Assembly: GCF_900536025.1 (NCBI RefSeq) | Contig: NZ_UNOZ01000004.1 | Coordinates: 124,001 to 188,000, forward strand | Direction of reading: 5' to 3' | Source: Pseudomonas reidholzensis | GTDB taxonomy: Bacteria; Pseudomonadota; Gammaproteobacteria; Pseudomonadales; Pseudomonadaceae | Length of the DNA: 64,000 bases | In this document: piece after piece, positions 18,080-28,682 of the stretch | How the letters are laid out: the number at the start of each line of letters is the position of its first letter | Numbering within the stretch: the stretch's first letter is position 1 | Position numbers and translations under genes: made by a program | Notes under the pieces: generated by a model | What the model was told of the DNA's origin: nothing | Databases searched by the model: none | Seen by the model: only the letters and a program-made list of their open reading frames with translations

Positions 18080-19474
18080 ATGGATGACCATGGACGCAAC
18101 CCTTCCTCCACCAAGCCAATCCTCTATGTGCTCGATACCAATGTCCTGATTCACGATCCCAACGCTTTGCTCAACTTCGAGGAGCATCACGTCGCCATTC
18201 CGATGACGGTGCTGGAGGAACTCGACAAGCTCAAGACCGGTAAACAGACCATCGCCGCCGAATGTCGCCAGGCCATCCGCCTGATCGACCAGACCCTGGC
18301 AGACGCCTCGCCCGCGGATGTCGAGCTGGGGGTACCGATCCAGCGCGGCAAGAGTGGCCCCAAGGGCTTCCTGTCGATCCTGATGAGCCCGCGCAGCGAG
18401 CCTAATCGCCTGCTGCCGGAGAACCTGGCCGACAACATCATCATCAACCAGCTGCTGGAGCTGCGCGCCAAGCGTGCCGACCTGGACGTGGTGCTGGTGA
18501 CCAAAGACATCAACATGCGCCTCAAGGCGCGCGCCTGCGGGATCGCCGCCGAGGACTACAGCACCGACCAGCTGGTCGACGACGTATCACTGCTGTCCAA
18601 GGGCTACCACTCGGTGACCGGCTCGTTCTGGGACCGCGTGAGCAAGGTCGAGACCCGTCAGGAGCGGGGCCGTACCTGGCATCGGGTGCAACTGACCGAC
18701 AACCTGCCGGCCGTGCACGTCAACGAATTCATCATCGACGAGCAGGGCTTCGTCGGCTGGATCAAGGGCATTCGCGACAGCGAGCTGCTGCTGCTCGACC
18801 TGCACCAGGAGCCTCTACTGCACCAGGAAGCCTGGGGCCTCAAACCGCGTGACATCCATCAGAGCCTGGCGCTGTTCGCCCTGCTCGACCCGGACATCCA
18901 CCTGGTCAACCTGACCGGCGCGGCCGGCTCCGGCAAGACCATCCTGGCCCTGGCCGCGGCCATCGAACAGACCATGGTCAGCAAGCGCTACCGGCGCATC
19001 ATCGCCACCCGCAGCGTGCAGGGGCTGGACCAGGAGATCGGCTTTTTGCCGGGCACCGAAGCGGAGAAGATGGAGCCTTGGCTCGGCGCCATCACCGACA
19101 ACCTCGAAGCCTTGCACATGGACGACGAGAGCACCCATGGCAGCGTCGAATACATCCTCGAGCGGGTCCCGCTGCAGTTCAAGTCGCTGAACTACATCCG
19201 TGGCCGCAGCTTCCAGCAGAGCCTGATCCTCATCGATGAATGCCAGAACCTCACCCCGCACCAGATGAAGACCATCATCACCCGTGCAGGCTCTGGTTCC
19301 AAGGTGGTCTGCCTGGGCAACCTGGCGCAGATCGACACCCCTTACCTGTCCGCCACCAGCTCGGGCCTGACCTACCTGACCGAGCGCTTCAAGGACTTCC
19401 CGCATGGCGTGCACATCACCCTGCAAGGGGTGCCGCGCTCGGTCCTGGCCGAGTACGCCGAGTCGCATCTGTAA
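18080..19474 (+). CDS. PIN-domain PhoH-family ATPase (PhoH2 type)
   Basis: 464 aa. An N-terminal PIN nuclease domain (about 12-150) opens with LYVLDTNVLIHDP, with acidic residues at the expected D-N-x-L and VTKD positions. The C-terminal PhoH ATPase domain (about 245-464) has Walker A GAAGSGKT and Walker B LILIDECQN. PhoH2 proteins are RNA-unwinding ribonucleases; the physiological target here is unknown. The start ATG at 18080 has only a weak ribosome site. It is monocistronic and followed by a perfect 13-bp hairpin. Confidence 0.93.
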   Translation: MDDHGRNPSSTKPILYVLDTNVLIHDPNALLNFEEHHVAIPMTVLEELDKLKTGKQTIAAECRQAIRLIDQTLADASPADVELGVPIQRGKSGPKGFLSILMSPRSEPNRLLPENLADNIIINQLLELRAKRADLDVVLVTKDINMRLKARACGIAAEDYSTDQLVDDVSLLSKGYHSVTGSFWDRVSKVETRQERGRTWHRVQLTDNLPAVHVNEFIIDEQGFVGWIKGIRDSELLLLDLHQEPLLHQEAWGLKPRDIHQSLALFALLDPDIHLVNLTGAAGSGKTILALAAAIEQTMVSKRYRRIIATRSVQGLDQEIGFLPGTEAEKMEPWLGAITDNLEALHMDDESTHGSVEYILERVPLQFKSLNYIRGRSFQQSLILIDECQNLTPHQMKTIITRAGSGSKVVCLGNLAQIDTPYLSATSSGLTYLTERFKDFPHGVHITLQGVPRSVLAEYAESHL

Positions 19475-19482
19475 GGCCTTTG

Positions 19483-19511
19483 CCGCGAGCCTGCCTTAGG
19501 CAGGCTCGCGG
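19483..19511 (+). terminator. Perfect 13-bp hairpin after the PhoH-family gene
   Basis: CCGCGAGCCTGCC and its exact complement flank TTA, starting 9 bases after the stop codon. Only TCTT follows, so it may act more as an mRNA end-protecting stem than as a classical terminator. Confidence 0.55.
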
Positions 19512-19531
19512 TCTTGCAGTGACAGTGCCGG

Positions 19532-19632
19532 CCTCTTCGCGGGCAAGCCCGCTCCTACAGGGTTCTGCGGTGCCCAGAGAATTCGGGCCTTGCAGAGAAC
19601 CTGTGGGAGCGGGCTTGCCCCGCGAAGTGGCC
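19532..19632. repeat. REP palindrome pair
   Basis: Inverted REP units (TCTTCGCGGGCAAGCCCGCT and GGGAGCGGGCTTGCCCCGCG) lie in the convergent space between the PhoH-family gene and the TonB receptor gene. Confidence 0.88.
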
Positions 19633-19657
19633 GCCCCAGTCACTGCCTTCCCTTCAG

Positions 19658-22090
19658 TTAAAAGTCATAGGCAATCTTGCTGTACCAGTAGCCACCACCG
19701 GGGTAGAACGGCGGGTTGCCGTAGGGCGCCAGGCCCAGGTTGCTGTACACCGCATGGTCATCTGGCCGTTCGTTGAAGATGTTGGTGCCCCCCAGGCTCA
19801 CGGTCAGGTGTTCGGCGAAGGTGTAGCTGACGTCCAGGTCGGTGATCCATTTCGCGCCGAAGCTGCGGTCGCCGGTGGGGTTCACCGCCAAAGTCTTGAC
19901 CGAGCCGTAACGGGTGGTCTGCAGGTTGACCGCCAGGTCGGCGATCTTCCAGTTGGCACCGATGATCCACTTGGTCTTCGGCGAAGCTTCGGTGAGGTCA
20001 CCCTCGCGATCACGGCCCACCACGTTGACCCCTGAACTGGCCAGCGCCGCCGGCGTGTCGCGGGTGCCTTCGATGGTGGTCTTGTTCCAGTTGAACGCCA
20101 GGCTCCAGCGCACGTCGCCCCAGGCGTCCAGCGGCGTGCTGTGGTCGGCGACGATGTCCAGGCCGCGGGTGCGGGTGTCGAAGGCGTTGGTGTAGTAGTT
20201 GACCCAGGTCCCGGCCGGCACGCCTTGCGCGGTGAGGATGCTGTTGATGACACCGTTGCCCTGGTCATAGATGTTGGTGGTCAAGGCGATGCGGTCATCG
20301 ATGTCGATCAGGTAGGCGTCGGCCGTGATGCTGGTGCGCGGCGCCGGTTGCCAGGTCACGCCGAGGCCGAGGTTACGCGACTTTTCCGGCTTCAGGTCGT
20401 CGCCACCCAGGGCCTGTGCCAGGCTGCTGCCCGAGGGGGTCAGGCGGGTCACCGCGGGCACGACGTTGCCGTTCACATCCACGGCCACCCGGTTGTCGGC
20501 GACGGTGTAGCCGATCTGGGTCAGCGACGGCGCGCGGAACCCGGTACCCACGGTACCGCGTACCGCCACGGTATCGGTCAGTTCGTAGCGCGAGTTCACT
20601 TTCAGGCCAAAGGTGTTGCCCGAATCGTCGTCGTAGTGCTCGACCCGGCCGGCGACATCGAGGAACCAGCGCTCGGTCAGGTCGAAGCCGAGGTCGAGGT
20701 AGCCGGCATAGTTGTTGCGGATCAGGCTGACTTCGTCCTCCGGGCGGATGGTGACCGCCGCCTGGGCGCCGGAGGCTGCCGGGTAGGTGCCGGTGACATA
20801 GGCCTCAGGGTCGCCGGCAAAGGTGCTGAACCGCTCCCAGCGATGCTCCAGGCCCGCCGACACCTGCACCGGCGAGGTCAGGTTGAACAGGCTGTCGTAG
20901 CGGCGGGTGACGTCGAAGTTGTTGACCCACTGCTCGAAGCGAAAGGTCGCCAGGTTGTCGAATTTGGTCGGCGACGCGGTGCCCAGCGACGGGTTGATGT
21001 TGAGGTCGCTGGAGTGGTGGACGTTGTTGCGCCCGTAGGTGGTGCTGAGGTCCCAGTTCCAGTCGGCCACTTCACCCTTGCCACCGAACAGCAACTGGTA
21101 GTCGCGGTCCTTGATGTTGTTCAGCGGGTAGTAGCCGTCCGGAAACACCTCGGGTACGGCGGCCGTGCCGGTCGGCAGGCGGAAGTAGTTGGCGGCCTCG
21201 GCGTCGCGCTCGCCATACGTGGAGAACGAATACAGGGTCAGGTCTTCGAGCGGCAGTTCGGCGTTGTAGGCGACGTTGAAGGCCTTCAGGTCGGGGTCGC
21301 CGTTCTTGATCGCCTCGCGGTTCCAGGCGGCTTCCTTGGCCGGGTCGGCGAAGGCCCTGACGCTGGCGTCGGCCTTGTCGTTCCACGAGGCGTTGCCGCG
21401 TTTGCGGGCGTCGGCGGAGAGGTGCAAGAAGCCGTTCTCGCCCAGCGTGAAGCCTTGGTTGCCGGCCAGCTTGATGGTCTCACCCTCACCGGAAAACAAC
21501 TGGCCGTAGCTGCTTTCGATGTGCCCGCCCTCGCGATTGGACTTGAGGATGATGTTGATCACCCCGGCCACCGCATCCGAGCCGTACTGGGCGGCGGCGC
21601 TGTCCTTGAGCACTTCGATATGGTCGACCGCACTGACCGGGATCAGGTCGATGTCGACGGCATTGGCGCCGCTGTTGTCGATCGAACCGCGCTGGCCGGT
21701 GGCGCCATTGTGGCGGCGTTTGCCGTTGACCAGCACCAGGGTATAGGCGGGGCCGAGGCTGCGGTTGCTCAGTGGCCGGGTGACCGAGTTGTAGCCCGCG
21801 ATGTTGGTGCCGAAGTTGAACGACGGCAGCAGCTTGGAGATTGCTTCGGACAGTTCGGCACGGCCGGTCTTGAGCAGTTGCTCGCTGTTGATCACGTCGA
21901 TCGGCGCGGGGCTGTTGGCCACGGTTCGCTCTTGCCCGCGCACACCGGTGGAAATCACCGTCACGGTGCTCAGCGTGGGGTCGTCGGTGGCGGCCTGGGC
22001 CAGCGGCGGCAGGGCCGCCAGGAGCAGGGCGCTGGTCAGCAGTGATCGGTGAAACGTCTTGTCGTGGCGTGGGGAGGCGATAACTGGCAT
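19658..22090 (-). CDS. TonB-dependent outer-membrane receptor
   Basis: 810 aa with a signal peptide ending near LAQA, a plug domain (about 45-175, containing LVLVNGKRRH and AAQYGSDAVAGVINI), and a 22-strand barrel ending SKIAYDF. It has no N-terminal signalling extension, so it is a transport-only receptor. Its close neighbour upstream on the same strand is an LLM flavin monooxygenase (97-bp gap). This suggests uptake of the compound that the oxygenase attacks, for example an organosulphur compound or a metal chelate. Substrate cannot be read from the sequence. Confidence 0.92.
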   Translation of the reverse strand: MPVIASPRHDKTFHRSLLTSALLLAALPPLAQAATDDPTLSTVTVISTGVRGQERTVANSPAPIDVINSEQLLKTGRAELSEAISKLLPSFNFGTNIAGYNSVTRPLSNRSLGPAYTLVLVNGKRRHNGATGQRGSIDNSGANAVDIDLIPVSAVDHIEVLKDSAAAQYGSDAVAGVINIILKSNREGGHIESSYGQLFSGEGETIKLAGNQGFTLGENGFLHLSADARKRGNASWNDKADASVRAFADPAKEAAWNREAIKNGDPDLKAFNVAYNAELPLEDLTLYSFSTYGERDAEAANYFRLPTGTAAVPEVFPDGYYPLNNIKDRDYQLLFGGKGEVADWNWDLSTTYGRNNVHHSSDLNINPSLGTASPTKFDNLATFRFEQWVNNFDVTRRYDSLFNLTSPVQVSAGLEHRWERFSTFAGDPEAYVTGTYPAASGAQAAVTIRPEDEVSLIRNNYAGYLDLGFDLTERWFLDVAGRVEHYDDDSGNTFGLKVNSRYELTDTVAVRGTVGTGFRAPSLTQIGYTVADNRVAVDVNGNVVPAVTRLTPSGSSLAQALGGDDLKPEKSRNLGLGVTWQPAPRTSITADAYLIDIDDRIALTTNIYDQGNGVINSILTAQGVPAGTWVNYYTNAFDTRTRGLDIVADHSTPLDAWGDVRWSLAFNWNKTTIEGTRDTPAALASSGVNVVGRDREGDLTEASPKTKWIIGANWKIADLAVNLQTTRYGSVKTLAVNPTGDRSFGAKWITDLDVSYTFAEHLTVSLGGTNIFNERPDDHAVYSNLGLAPYGNPPFYPGGGYWYSKIAYDF

Positions 22091-22187
22091 GTCAGAAGTA
22101 ATCCATTAAGCCTGGCACTGGCCCGTGGCGCGGGTACAGTTCAAAAGCCTGTTCGGGTTAAGGGTTAGGGGCAGGCGCGACCGGTGG

Positions 22188-23525
22188 TTACGAGGCGACC
22201 CGCAGTGGCGCGTGCGTTTCGCTGTGGCGGTTGTGCGGTACGTCGATGCCCAGGTGGCCGCGCAAGGTGCTGGCCTGGTACTCGCTGCGGAACAACCCGC
22301 GCTCGCGCAGAATCGGCAGGACCTCATCGGTGAAGCGGGCGAATTCACTCGGCGCACCGACATGAATGTTGAAGCCGTCGACGGCGCCTTCGAGGAACCA
22401 GCGCTCGATCTCGTTGGCCACCGTCAGGGCCGAGCCGGCGAAGCCGGAGAACGGCCGGGCGAAACGCAGGGCGGTTTCGCGCAGGGTCAGGCCCTGCTCC
22501 GAGGCGACGCGCTTGATCCGCTCGGCGTGGCCGCGATAGCCGTTGCTGCCCAACTCGCCCAGCTCAGGGAACGGCGCATCGAGGTCGTACTGCTTGAAGT
22601 CGTGATAACTGAACGGCCGGCCGAGCTGGACCAGCGCCTTGTTCAGGTCGAGTTCGCCGTCACGCTGGCGCTGCAGCGCCTGGGCCTGTTCGTCGGTGTC
22701 GGCGATGATCGGCGTGATCCCGGGGAACAGCAGCACCAGGGCTGGGTCCCGGCCGGCCTCGGCGGCCCTGCGCTTGATGTCGGCGTAGTACTCGCGGGCG
22801 TCCTCGAAGTTGTCGACGCCGGCGAAGATGCCTTCGGCGATGTCCGCCGCCAGACGCCGGCCCGACTCGGAGATACCCGCCTGGAAGATCACCGGCTGGC
22901 CCTGTGCCGAGCGCGAGATGTTCAGCGGCCCGGTCACCGAGAAGAACTCGCCTCTGTGGTCCAGGCGGTGCTGCTTGGCGGGGTCGAGAAACTGCTTGTG
23001 GGCTTTGTCCCGCGGGAAGGCGTCATCCTCGTAGCTGTCCCACAGCCCTTGCACCACCTGCACATGCTCGCGCGCCCTGCGGTAGCGTTCGCCGTGGTCG
23101 ATGTGCTGCTCCAGGCCAAAGTTGCCCGCCGCGCCTTCGAGCCCGGTGGTGACCACGTTCCAGCCGGCACGGCCCTGGCTGATGTGGTCGAGCGAGGCGA
23201 ACTGGCGGGCCACGTTGAACGGCTCGGTGTAGGAGGTGGTGAGGGTGGCGACCAGGCCGATCTTGTCGGTGGCGCCCGCCAGGGCCGAAAGCAGGGTCAG
23301 CGGCTCCAGGCGGTTGAGGAAGTGCGGCGCCGAGTCGGGGGTGATGTAGGGGCTGTCGACGATGAACACGAAGTCGAAGCGGGCGGCCTCGGCGGCACGC
23401 GCCTGCTGTTTGTACCAGTCGATGTCGATGCTGGCGTTACCCGGGATTTCCGGGTGCAGCCATTCCTGTTGATCGGTGCCGACGCCGGTCAGGATGGCGC
23501 CCAGATGCAGCTGACGTTTACTCAT
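22188..23525 (-). CDS. LLM-class flavin-dependent monooxygenase (NtaA/SnaA/DszA-like)
   Basis: 445 aa from the ATG at 23525, giving MSKRQLHLGAIL; a GTG 13 codons upstream is the alternative. It is a bacterial-luciferase-like TIM barrel of the NtaA/SnaA/DszA/SoxA group, with family hallmarks GRAGWNVVTT, PVIFQAGISESGR and PFSGFAGSALTVANEIERW. Such enzymes use FMNH2 from a separate reductase to oxidise sulphur or nitrogen compounds (dibenzothiophene sulphone, nitrilotriacetate). No reductase gene is adjacent. It probably forms an operon with the TonB receptor; the AT-rich region upstream would carry the promoter. Confidence 0.9.
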   Translation of the reverse strand: MSKRQLHLGAILTGVGTDQQEWLHPEIPGNASIDIDWYKQQARAAEAARFDFVFIVDSPYITPDSAPHFLNRLEPLTLLSALAGATDKIGLVATLTTSYTEPFNVARQFASLDHISQGRAGWNVVTTGLEGAAGNFGLEQHIDHGERYRRAREHVQVVQGLWDSYEDDAFPRDKAHKQFLDPAKQHRLDHRGEFFSVTGPLNISRSAQGQPVIFQAGISESGRRLAADIAEGIFAGVDNFEDAREYYADIKRRAAEAGRDPALVLLFPGITPIIADTDEQAQALQRQRDGELDLNKALVQLGRPFSYHDFKQYDLDAPFPELGELGSNGYRGHAERIKRVASEQGLTLRETALRFARPFSGFAGSALTVANEIERWFLEGAVDGFNIHVGAPSEFARFTDEVLPILRERGLFRSEYQASTLRGHLGIDVPHNRHSETHAPLRVAS

Positions 23526-23790
23526 GGTGGTCTGATCCCTGGTGGTCTTGGGTTGATCCTCCACCAGGTATGGGGTCGGTCTTTGAGCGAAGATATGCCT
23601 ATAAGAAACGTCCGTGAAAGGCTTTTTTGGAATAACGTAATTATCAGAAATTGTAATTTTAATATTTTATAAAATTACCTATTTTTATTATGTGCCTGTC
23701 CACTACGGTGCGCGGGGCCTGGCGGTTTTTTTGCTGCGAAAAGCTGACCTGCGGGTTTACACTCTGGGTTCCCTTCACAGGAGCAGAGCA

Positions 23791-24264
23791 GTGCTGACTC
23801 ATCTCGATTCCCAGGGGCGCGCCAACATGGTCGACGTCACTGAAAAAGCCGTGACCGAACGCGAGGCGGTGGCCGAGGCGCGGGTGCGCATGTTGCCGCA
23901 GACCCTGCAGATGATCGTCGAGGGCGAGCATCCCAAGGGCGATGTGTTCGCCGTGGCGCGGATCGCCGGCATCCAGGCGGCAAAAAAGACCAGCGACCTG
24001 ATCCCGCTGTGCCATCCGCTGATGCTGACCAGCGTCAAGGTCGAACTGAGCGCTGAGGGCAGTGACGCCGTGCGCATCGTTGCCCGCTGCAAGCTGGCCG
24101 GGCAGACCGGGGTCGAGATGGAAGCGCTGACCGCGGCCAGCGTCGCTGCGCTGACGATCTATGACATGTGCAAGGCCGTCGACAAGGGCATGGTCATCGA
24201 GCAGGTGCGCCTGCTGGAGAAGACCGGCGGCAAGAGCGGCCATTACCGGGTGGAGGCGCAATGA
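23791..24264 (+). CDS. moaC: MoaC, cyclic pyranopterin monophosphate synthase
   Basis: 157 aa from a GTG at 23791 preceded by AGGAG; the longer frame upstream is not MoaC-like. It has [13 protein letters not shown] and the [11 protein letters not shown] motif with the active-site Lys residues. It converts the MoaA product to cyclic pyranopterin monophosphate in molybdenum-cofactor synthesis. It overlaps moaD by 4 nt (ATGA), so the three moa genes form one operon. moaA and moaB are not in this window. Confidence 0.97.
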   Translation: MLTHLDSQGRANMVDVTEKAVTEREAVAEARVRMLPQTLQMIVEGEHPKGDVFAVARIAGIQAAKKTSDLIPLCHPLMLTSVKVELSAEGSDAVRIVARCKLAGQTGVEMEALTAASVAALTIYDMCKAVDKGMVIEQVRLLEKTGGKSGHYRVEAQ

Positions 24265-24506
24265 ACGTCGACGTGGTGTATTTCGCCCGCTACCGAGAAG
24301 TGCTGGCCCGTGATGGCGAGCGCCTGCAGGGTGAGTTCGCGGTGCTCGACGATGTGCGCAAGGCGCTGCTGGCCAAGGGCGGTGCGTACCAGGTACTGGC
24401 CGAGCAGAACCTGATGTGCGCGCGCAATCAGGACCTGTGCCGCCTGGCAGAGCCGTTGGCGGAGGGCGACGAAGTGGCGTTCTTCCCACCGGTGACCGGA
24501 GGCTGA
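24261..24506 (+). CDS. moaD: MoaD, molybdopterin synthase small subunit
   Basis: 81 aa ubiquitin-like sulphur carrier ending in the required Gly-Gly (PPVTGG). The terminal glycine is thiocarboxylated and donates sulphur to cyclic pyranopterin monophosphate within the MoaD-MoaE complex. ATG at 24261 overlaps the moaC stop (ATGA), and moaE begins 2 nt after its stop. Confidence 0.97.
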   Translation: MNVDVVYFARYREVLARDGERLQGEFAVLDDVRKALLAKGGAYQVLAEQNLMCARNQDLCRLAEPLAEGDEVAFFPPVTGG

Positions 24507-24508
24507 GC

Positions 24509-24955
24509 ATGGCGGTGCGAGTGCAGCAGCAGGCGTTCGATCCGGGTGCCGAAGTCAACGCCCTGCATGCCGCCAATGTCGGCGTCGGGGCGGTGGTCGG
24601 TTTTGTCGGCTATGTGCGCGATTTCAATGATGGCCGGGACGTGGCCGGGATGTTTCTCGAGCATTACCCGGGGATGACCGAAAAGGCCCTGGCCAAGATC
24701 GTGGTCGAGGCCGAGCAGCGCTGGCCGTTGCTCAAGGTCGAGGTGCTGCACCGCATCGGTGCCCTCGAGCCGGGCGAGCCGATCGTGTTCGTCGGGGTGG
24801 CCAGTGCCCATCGTCAGGCCGCATTCGATGCCTGCAACTTCATCATGGACTACCTGAAGACCCGCGCGCCGTTCTGGAAGAAGGAGAACACCCAGGAGGG
24901 ACCGCGCTGGGTGGAAGGCAAGCAGTCCGATCAGGACGCTGCGCAGCGCTGGTAA
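24509..24955 (+). CDS. moaE: MoaE, molybdopterin synthase catalytic subunit
   Basis: 148 aa. It carries the conserved blocks GAVVGFVGYVRDFN, LEHYPGMTEKAL and, near the C-terminus, KTRAPFWKKE, the Lys-rich active-site loop that accepts the MoaD C-terminus. It makes molybdopterin from cyclic pyranopterin monophosphate. Third gene of the moaCDE operon, with GGAGG overlapping the end of moaD as ribosome site. Confidence 0.97.
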   Translation: MAVRVQQQAFDPGAEVNALHAANVGVGAVVGFVGYVRDFNDGRDVAGMFLEHYPGMTEKALAKIVVEAEQRWPLLKVEVLHRIGALEPGEPIVFVGVASAHRQAAFDACNFIMDYLKTRAPFWKKENTQEGPRWVEGKQSDQDAAQRW

Positions 24956-24977
24956 TGCGTGGGGGAGGGCCGGGGCG

Positions 24978-25047
24978 ATGCCCCGGTTCGCGGGCAAGCC
25001 CGCTCCTACAGGATCCTTGCATCAGCAGGGAGCCTGTGAGAGCGAAG
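24978..25047. repeat. Degenerate REP unit(s)
   Basis: One intact REP unit (TTCGCGGGCAAGCCCGCTCC) faces a decayed partner (CCTGTGAGAGCGAAGCCCGC) between the convergent moaE and rhlB genes. Confidence 0.75.
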
Positions 25048-25057
25048 CCCGCAGCGG

Positions 25058-26497
25058 TCAGGGGTGCTTGCGCGGCACCGCTTGCAGCAGTTCGTCCGGC
25101 GGCATCTCGCACTTGATCTTGCGCCCCAGCAGCGTTTCGATCGCCGGCAGTTGATACGAGTCATCCTCGCCGGCAAAGCTGATCGACACACCCGCGGCGC
25201 CAGCCCGGCCGGTACGGCCAATCCGGTGCACGTAGTCGTCGGGGTCTTCTGGCAGGGTGAAGTTGATCACGTGGCTGATGCCATCGATGTGAATCCCACG
25301 GCCCGCCACATCGGTCGCCACCAGCACGGTGATACGCCCTTCGCGGAAGTTTTCCAGGGTACGGATGCGCTTGTGCTGCGGCACGTCACCCGACAGCTGG
25401 GCGGCGTTGATGCCGTCGCGCACCAGGCGCTCTTCGATGCGCCGCACTTCATCCTTGCGGTTGGCGAAGACCATCACCCGTTCCCACTTCTGTTGGGTCA
25501 CCAGGTTGTACAGCAGCTTGTACTTGTCGCTGCCAGCCACCGCATACACGTGCTGCTCGACGGTCTCGCTGGCGACGTTCTCCGGCTCGATCTCGACGAT
25601 CGCCGGGTTGGTGGTCCACTGCTTGGCCAGGTTCATCACGTCTTCGGTGAAGGTCGCGGAGAACAGCAGGGTCTGGCGTTCGCTCTTCGGTGGGGTCTGG
25701 CGGATGATCTGCCGCACCTGGGGGATGAAACCCATGTCGAGCATGCGGTCGGCTTCGTCCAGGACCATCACTTCGACCATGTCCAGGTGCACTTCGCCAC
25801 GCTGGTGGAAGTCCAGCAGGCGCCCCGGAGTGGCCACGAGGATGTCGCAATGGCGCGCTTCGAGGGCCTTGAGCTGCTTGTCGAAGTCCATCCCGCCGAC
25901 AAACGTCATCACGTTGAGGCCGCTGTACTTGGTCAGCGCCGCGGCGTCCTTGGCGATCTGCACCACCAGTTCACGGGTCGGGGCGATGATCAGCGCACGC
26001 GGCTCGCCCATGTAGCGCTCTTTGGGCGGTGGCGTCTGCTGCAGCTGGGAAATGATCGAGATCAGGAACGCAGCGGTCTTGCCGGTGCCGGTCTGGGCGC
26101 GACCAATGGCGTCCTGGCCGCGCAGGGTGTAACCCAGCACCTGGCCCTGGATCGGCGTGCAGTAGGGGAAACCCAGGTCCTGGATGGCGTGCATCAGCTC
26201 GTTGGAGAGCTTGAAGTCATGGAAGCGGATCTTGCCTTCCTGAGGCTCGACGACGAAATCTTCCGGTTTCCACAGGCTGGCCTGTGGCTTGGGCTTGCGC
26301 TCGCGACGCGGCTTGTCCTGGACAGGCGTGTCGACGCGAGGGCTGGCAGGGGGCTCAGCCACTGGGCTGGCCTTGGCCTCGGGAGCCGGCGGCGTAGCCG
26401 CAGGCACGGGCAGGATCACGTGGGCATCGGGTGCGACGGCCTGAGGCACGGCGTCTCCCTTGCCGAATATTTTTTTCAGTGCCTTGAGCACGGTCAT
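25058..26497 (-). CDS. rhlB: RhlB, DEAD-box ATP-dependent RNA helicase
   Basis: 479 aa. A ~75-residue Pro/Ala/Lys-rich N-terminal linker precedes two RecA-like domains with all DEAD motifs: AQTGTGKT (I), [11 protein letters not shown] (II), SATF (III), and [14 protein letters not shown] and [10 protein letters not shown] (V/VI). RhlB unwinds structured RNA for RNase E in the degradosome. The basic N-terminal tail is typical of Pseudomonas RhlB. RhlE or DbpA are less likely because of this tail and the short C-terminus after motif VI. Confidence 0.92.
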   Translation of the reverse strand: MTVLKALKKIFGKGDAVPQAVAPDAHVILPVPAATPPAPEAKASPVAEPPASPRVDTPVQDKPRRERKPKPQASLWKPEDFVVEPQEGKIRFHDFKLSNELMHAIQDLGFPYCTPIQGQVLGYTLRGQDAIGRAQTGTGKTAAFLISIISQLQQTPPPKERYMGEPRALIIAPTRELVVQIAKDAAALTKYSGLNVMTFVGGMDFDKQLKALEARHCDILVATPGRLLDFHQRGEVHLDMVEVMVLDEADRMLDMGFIPQVRQIIRQTPPKSERQTLLFSATFTEDVMNLAKQWTTNPAIVEIEPENVASETVEQHVYAVAGSDKYKLLYNLVTQQKWERVMVFANRKDEVRRIEERLVRDGINAAQLSGDVPQHKRIRTLENFREGRITVLVATDVAGRGIHIDGISHVINFTLPEDPDDYVHRIGRTGRAGAAGVSISFAGEDDSYQLPAIETLLGRKIKCEMPPDELLQAVPRKHP

Positions 26498-26592
26498 CTC
26501 ATCAATTGATTAAGGAATGTACGCCGGGCAGTGTAATGCAAGAATCAGGCGCGGCGTAGCCCAATGCTCAGGCAACTACAAGCGGGCCCGGA

Positions 26593-27585
<993 letters not shown>

Positions 27586-28614
27586 ATGAAGATGTTGAAA
27601 ACCACCCTGGCAGTCCTGACCGCTGCCGCCACGCTGGGCTCGGTGGGCATGGCCCACGCCGGTGCCACGCTGGATGCGGTAAAGAAGAAGGGCTTCGTCC
27701 AGTGTGGCGTGAGTGATGGCCTTCCCGGTTTCTCGGTCCCTGACTCCACGGGCAAGATCGTCGGCATCGATGCCGATGTCTGCCGCGCCGTCGCCGCTGC
27801 GGTATTCGGCGACGCCACCAAGGTCAAGTTCAGCCAGCTCAACGCCAAGGAGCGCTTCACCGCGCTGCAGTCCGGCGAAGTCGACGTGCTGTCGCGCAAC
27901 ACCACCTGGACCAGCTCGCGCGATTCCGGCATGGGCCTGGTGTTCGCCGGCGTCACCTACTATGACGGCATCGGCTTCCTGGTCAACAAGAAGCTCGGCG
28001 TCTCCAGCGCCAAGGAACTCGACGGCGCCACCGTGTGCATCCAGGCCGGTACCACCACCGAACTGAACGTCTCCGACTACTTCCGCGCCAACGGCCTGAA
28101 GTACACCCCGATCACCTTCGACACCTCCGACGAGAGCGCCAAGTCGCTGGAGTCCGGTCGTTGCGACGTGCTCACCTCGGACAAGTCGCAGCTCTACGCA
28201 CAACGCTCCAAGCTGGCCGCGCCGACCGAGTACGTGGTGCTGCCGGAAACCATCTCCAAGGAGCCGCTTGGCCCGGTGGTGCGCAAAGGCGATGAAGAGT
28301 GGTTCAGCATCGTCAAGTGGACCCTCTACGCCATGCTCAACGCCGAAGAGGCGGGCATCACCTCGAAAAACGTCGAGGCCGAAGCCAAGTCCACCAAGAA
28401 CCCGGACAACGCCCGTCTGCTGGGTGCCGACGGTGAATACGGCAAGGACCTCAAGCTGCCCAAGGACTGGGTAGTGCAGATCGTCAAGCAAGTGGGTAAC
28501 TACGGCGAAGTGTTCGAGAAGAACCTTGGCAAAGACACCCCGCTCGCGATCGACCGTGGCATGAACGCCCTGTGGAACAACGGCGGCATCCAGTACGCAC
28601 CACCGGTGCGCTGA
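27586..28614 (+). CDS. aapJ: AapJ, amino-acid ABC transporter periplasmic binding protein
   Basis: 342 aa with a signal peptide ending near AHA. It is a family-3 solute-binding protein starting LDAVKKKGFVQCGVSDGLPGF, with GIDADVCRAVAAAVFG and a Cys pair typical of AapJ. It binds a broad range of L-amino acids for the Aap system first described in Rhizobium. The gene has a good sigma-54 promoter upstream and is followed by aapQ, aapM and aapP. Confidence 0.95.
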   Translation: MKMLKTTLAVLTAAATLGSVGMAHAGATLDAVKKKGFVQCGVSDGLPGFSVPDSTGKIVGIDADVCRAVAAAVFGDATKVKFSQLNAKERFTALQSGEVDVLSRNTTWTSSRDSGMGLVFAGVTYYDGIGFLVNKKLGVSSAKELDGATVCIQAGTTTELNVSDYFRANGLKYTPITFDTSDESAKSLESGRCDVLTSDKSQLYAQRSKLAAPTEYVVLPETISKEPLGPVVRKGDEEWFSIVKWTLYAMLNAEEAGITSKNVEAEAKSTKNPDNARLLGADGEYGKDLKLPKDWVVQIVKQVGNYGEVFEKNLGKDTPLAIDRGMNALWNNGGIQYAPPVR

Positions 28615-28682
28615 CTGGCTGCACCCTGCGGCGGCATCCCGCCGCCGCAGGCTGTTCTGATCCCTTTTTTCCGGGGCACTTC

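Noticed and set aside
20141..22045. 634-codon plus-strand frame opposite the TonB receptor gene
   Set aside because: The receptor on the other strand has full family features; this frame has low complexity and no start context.
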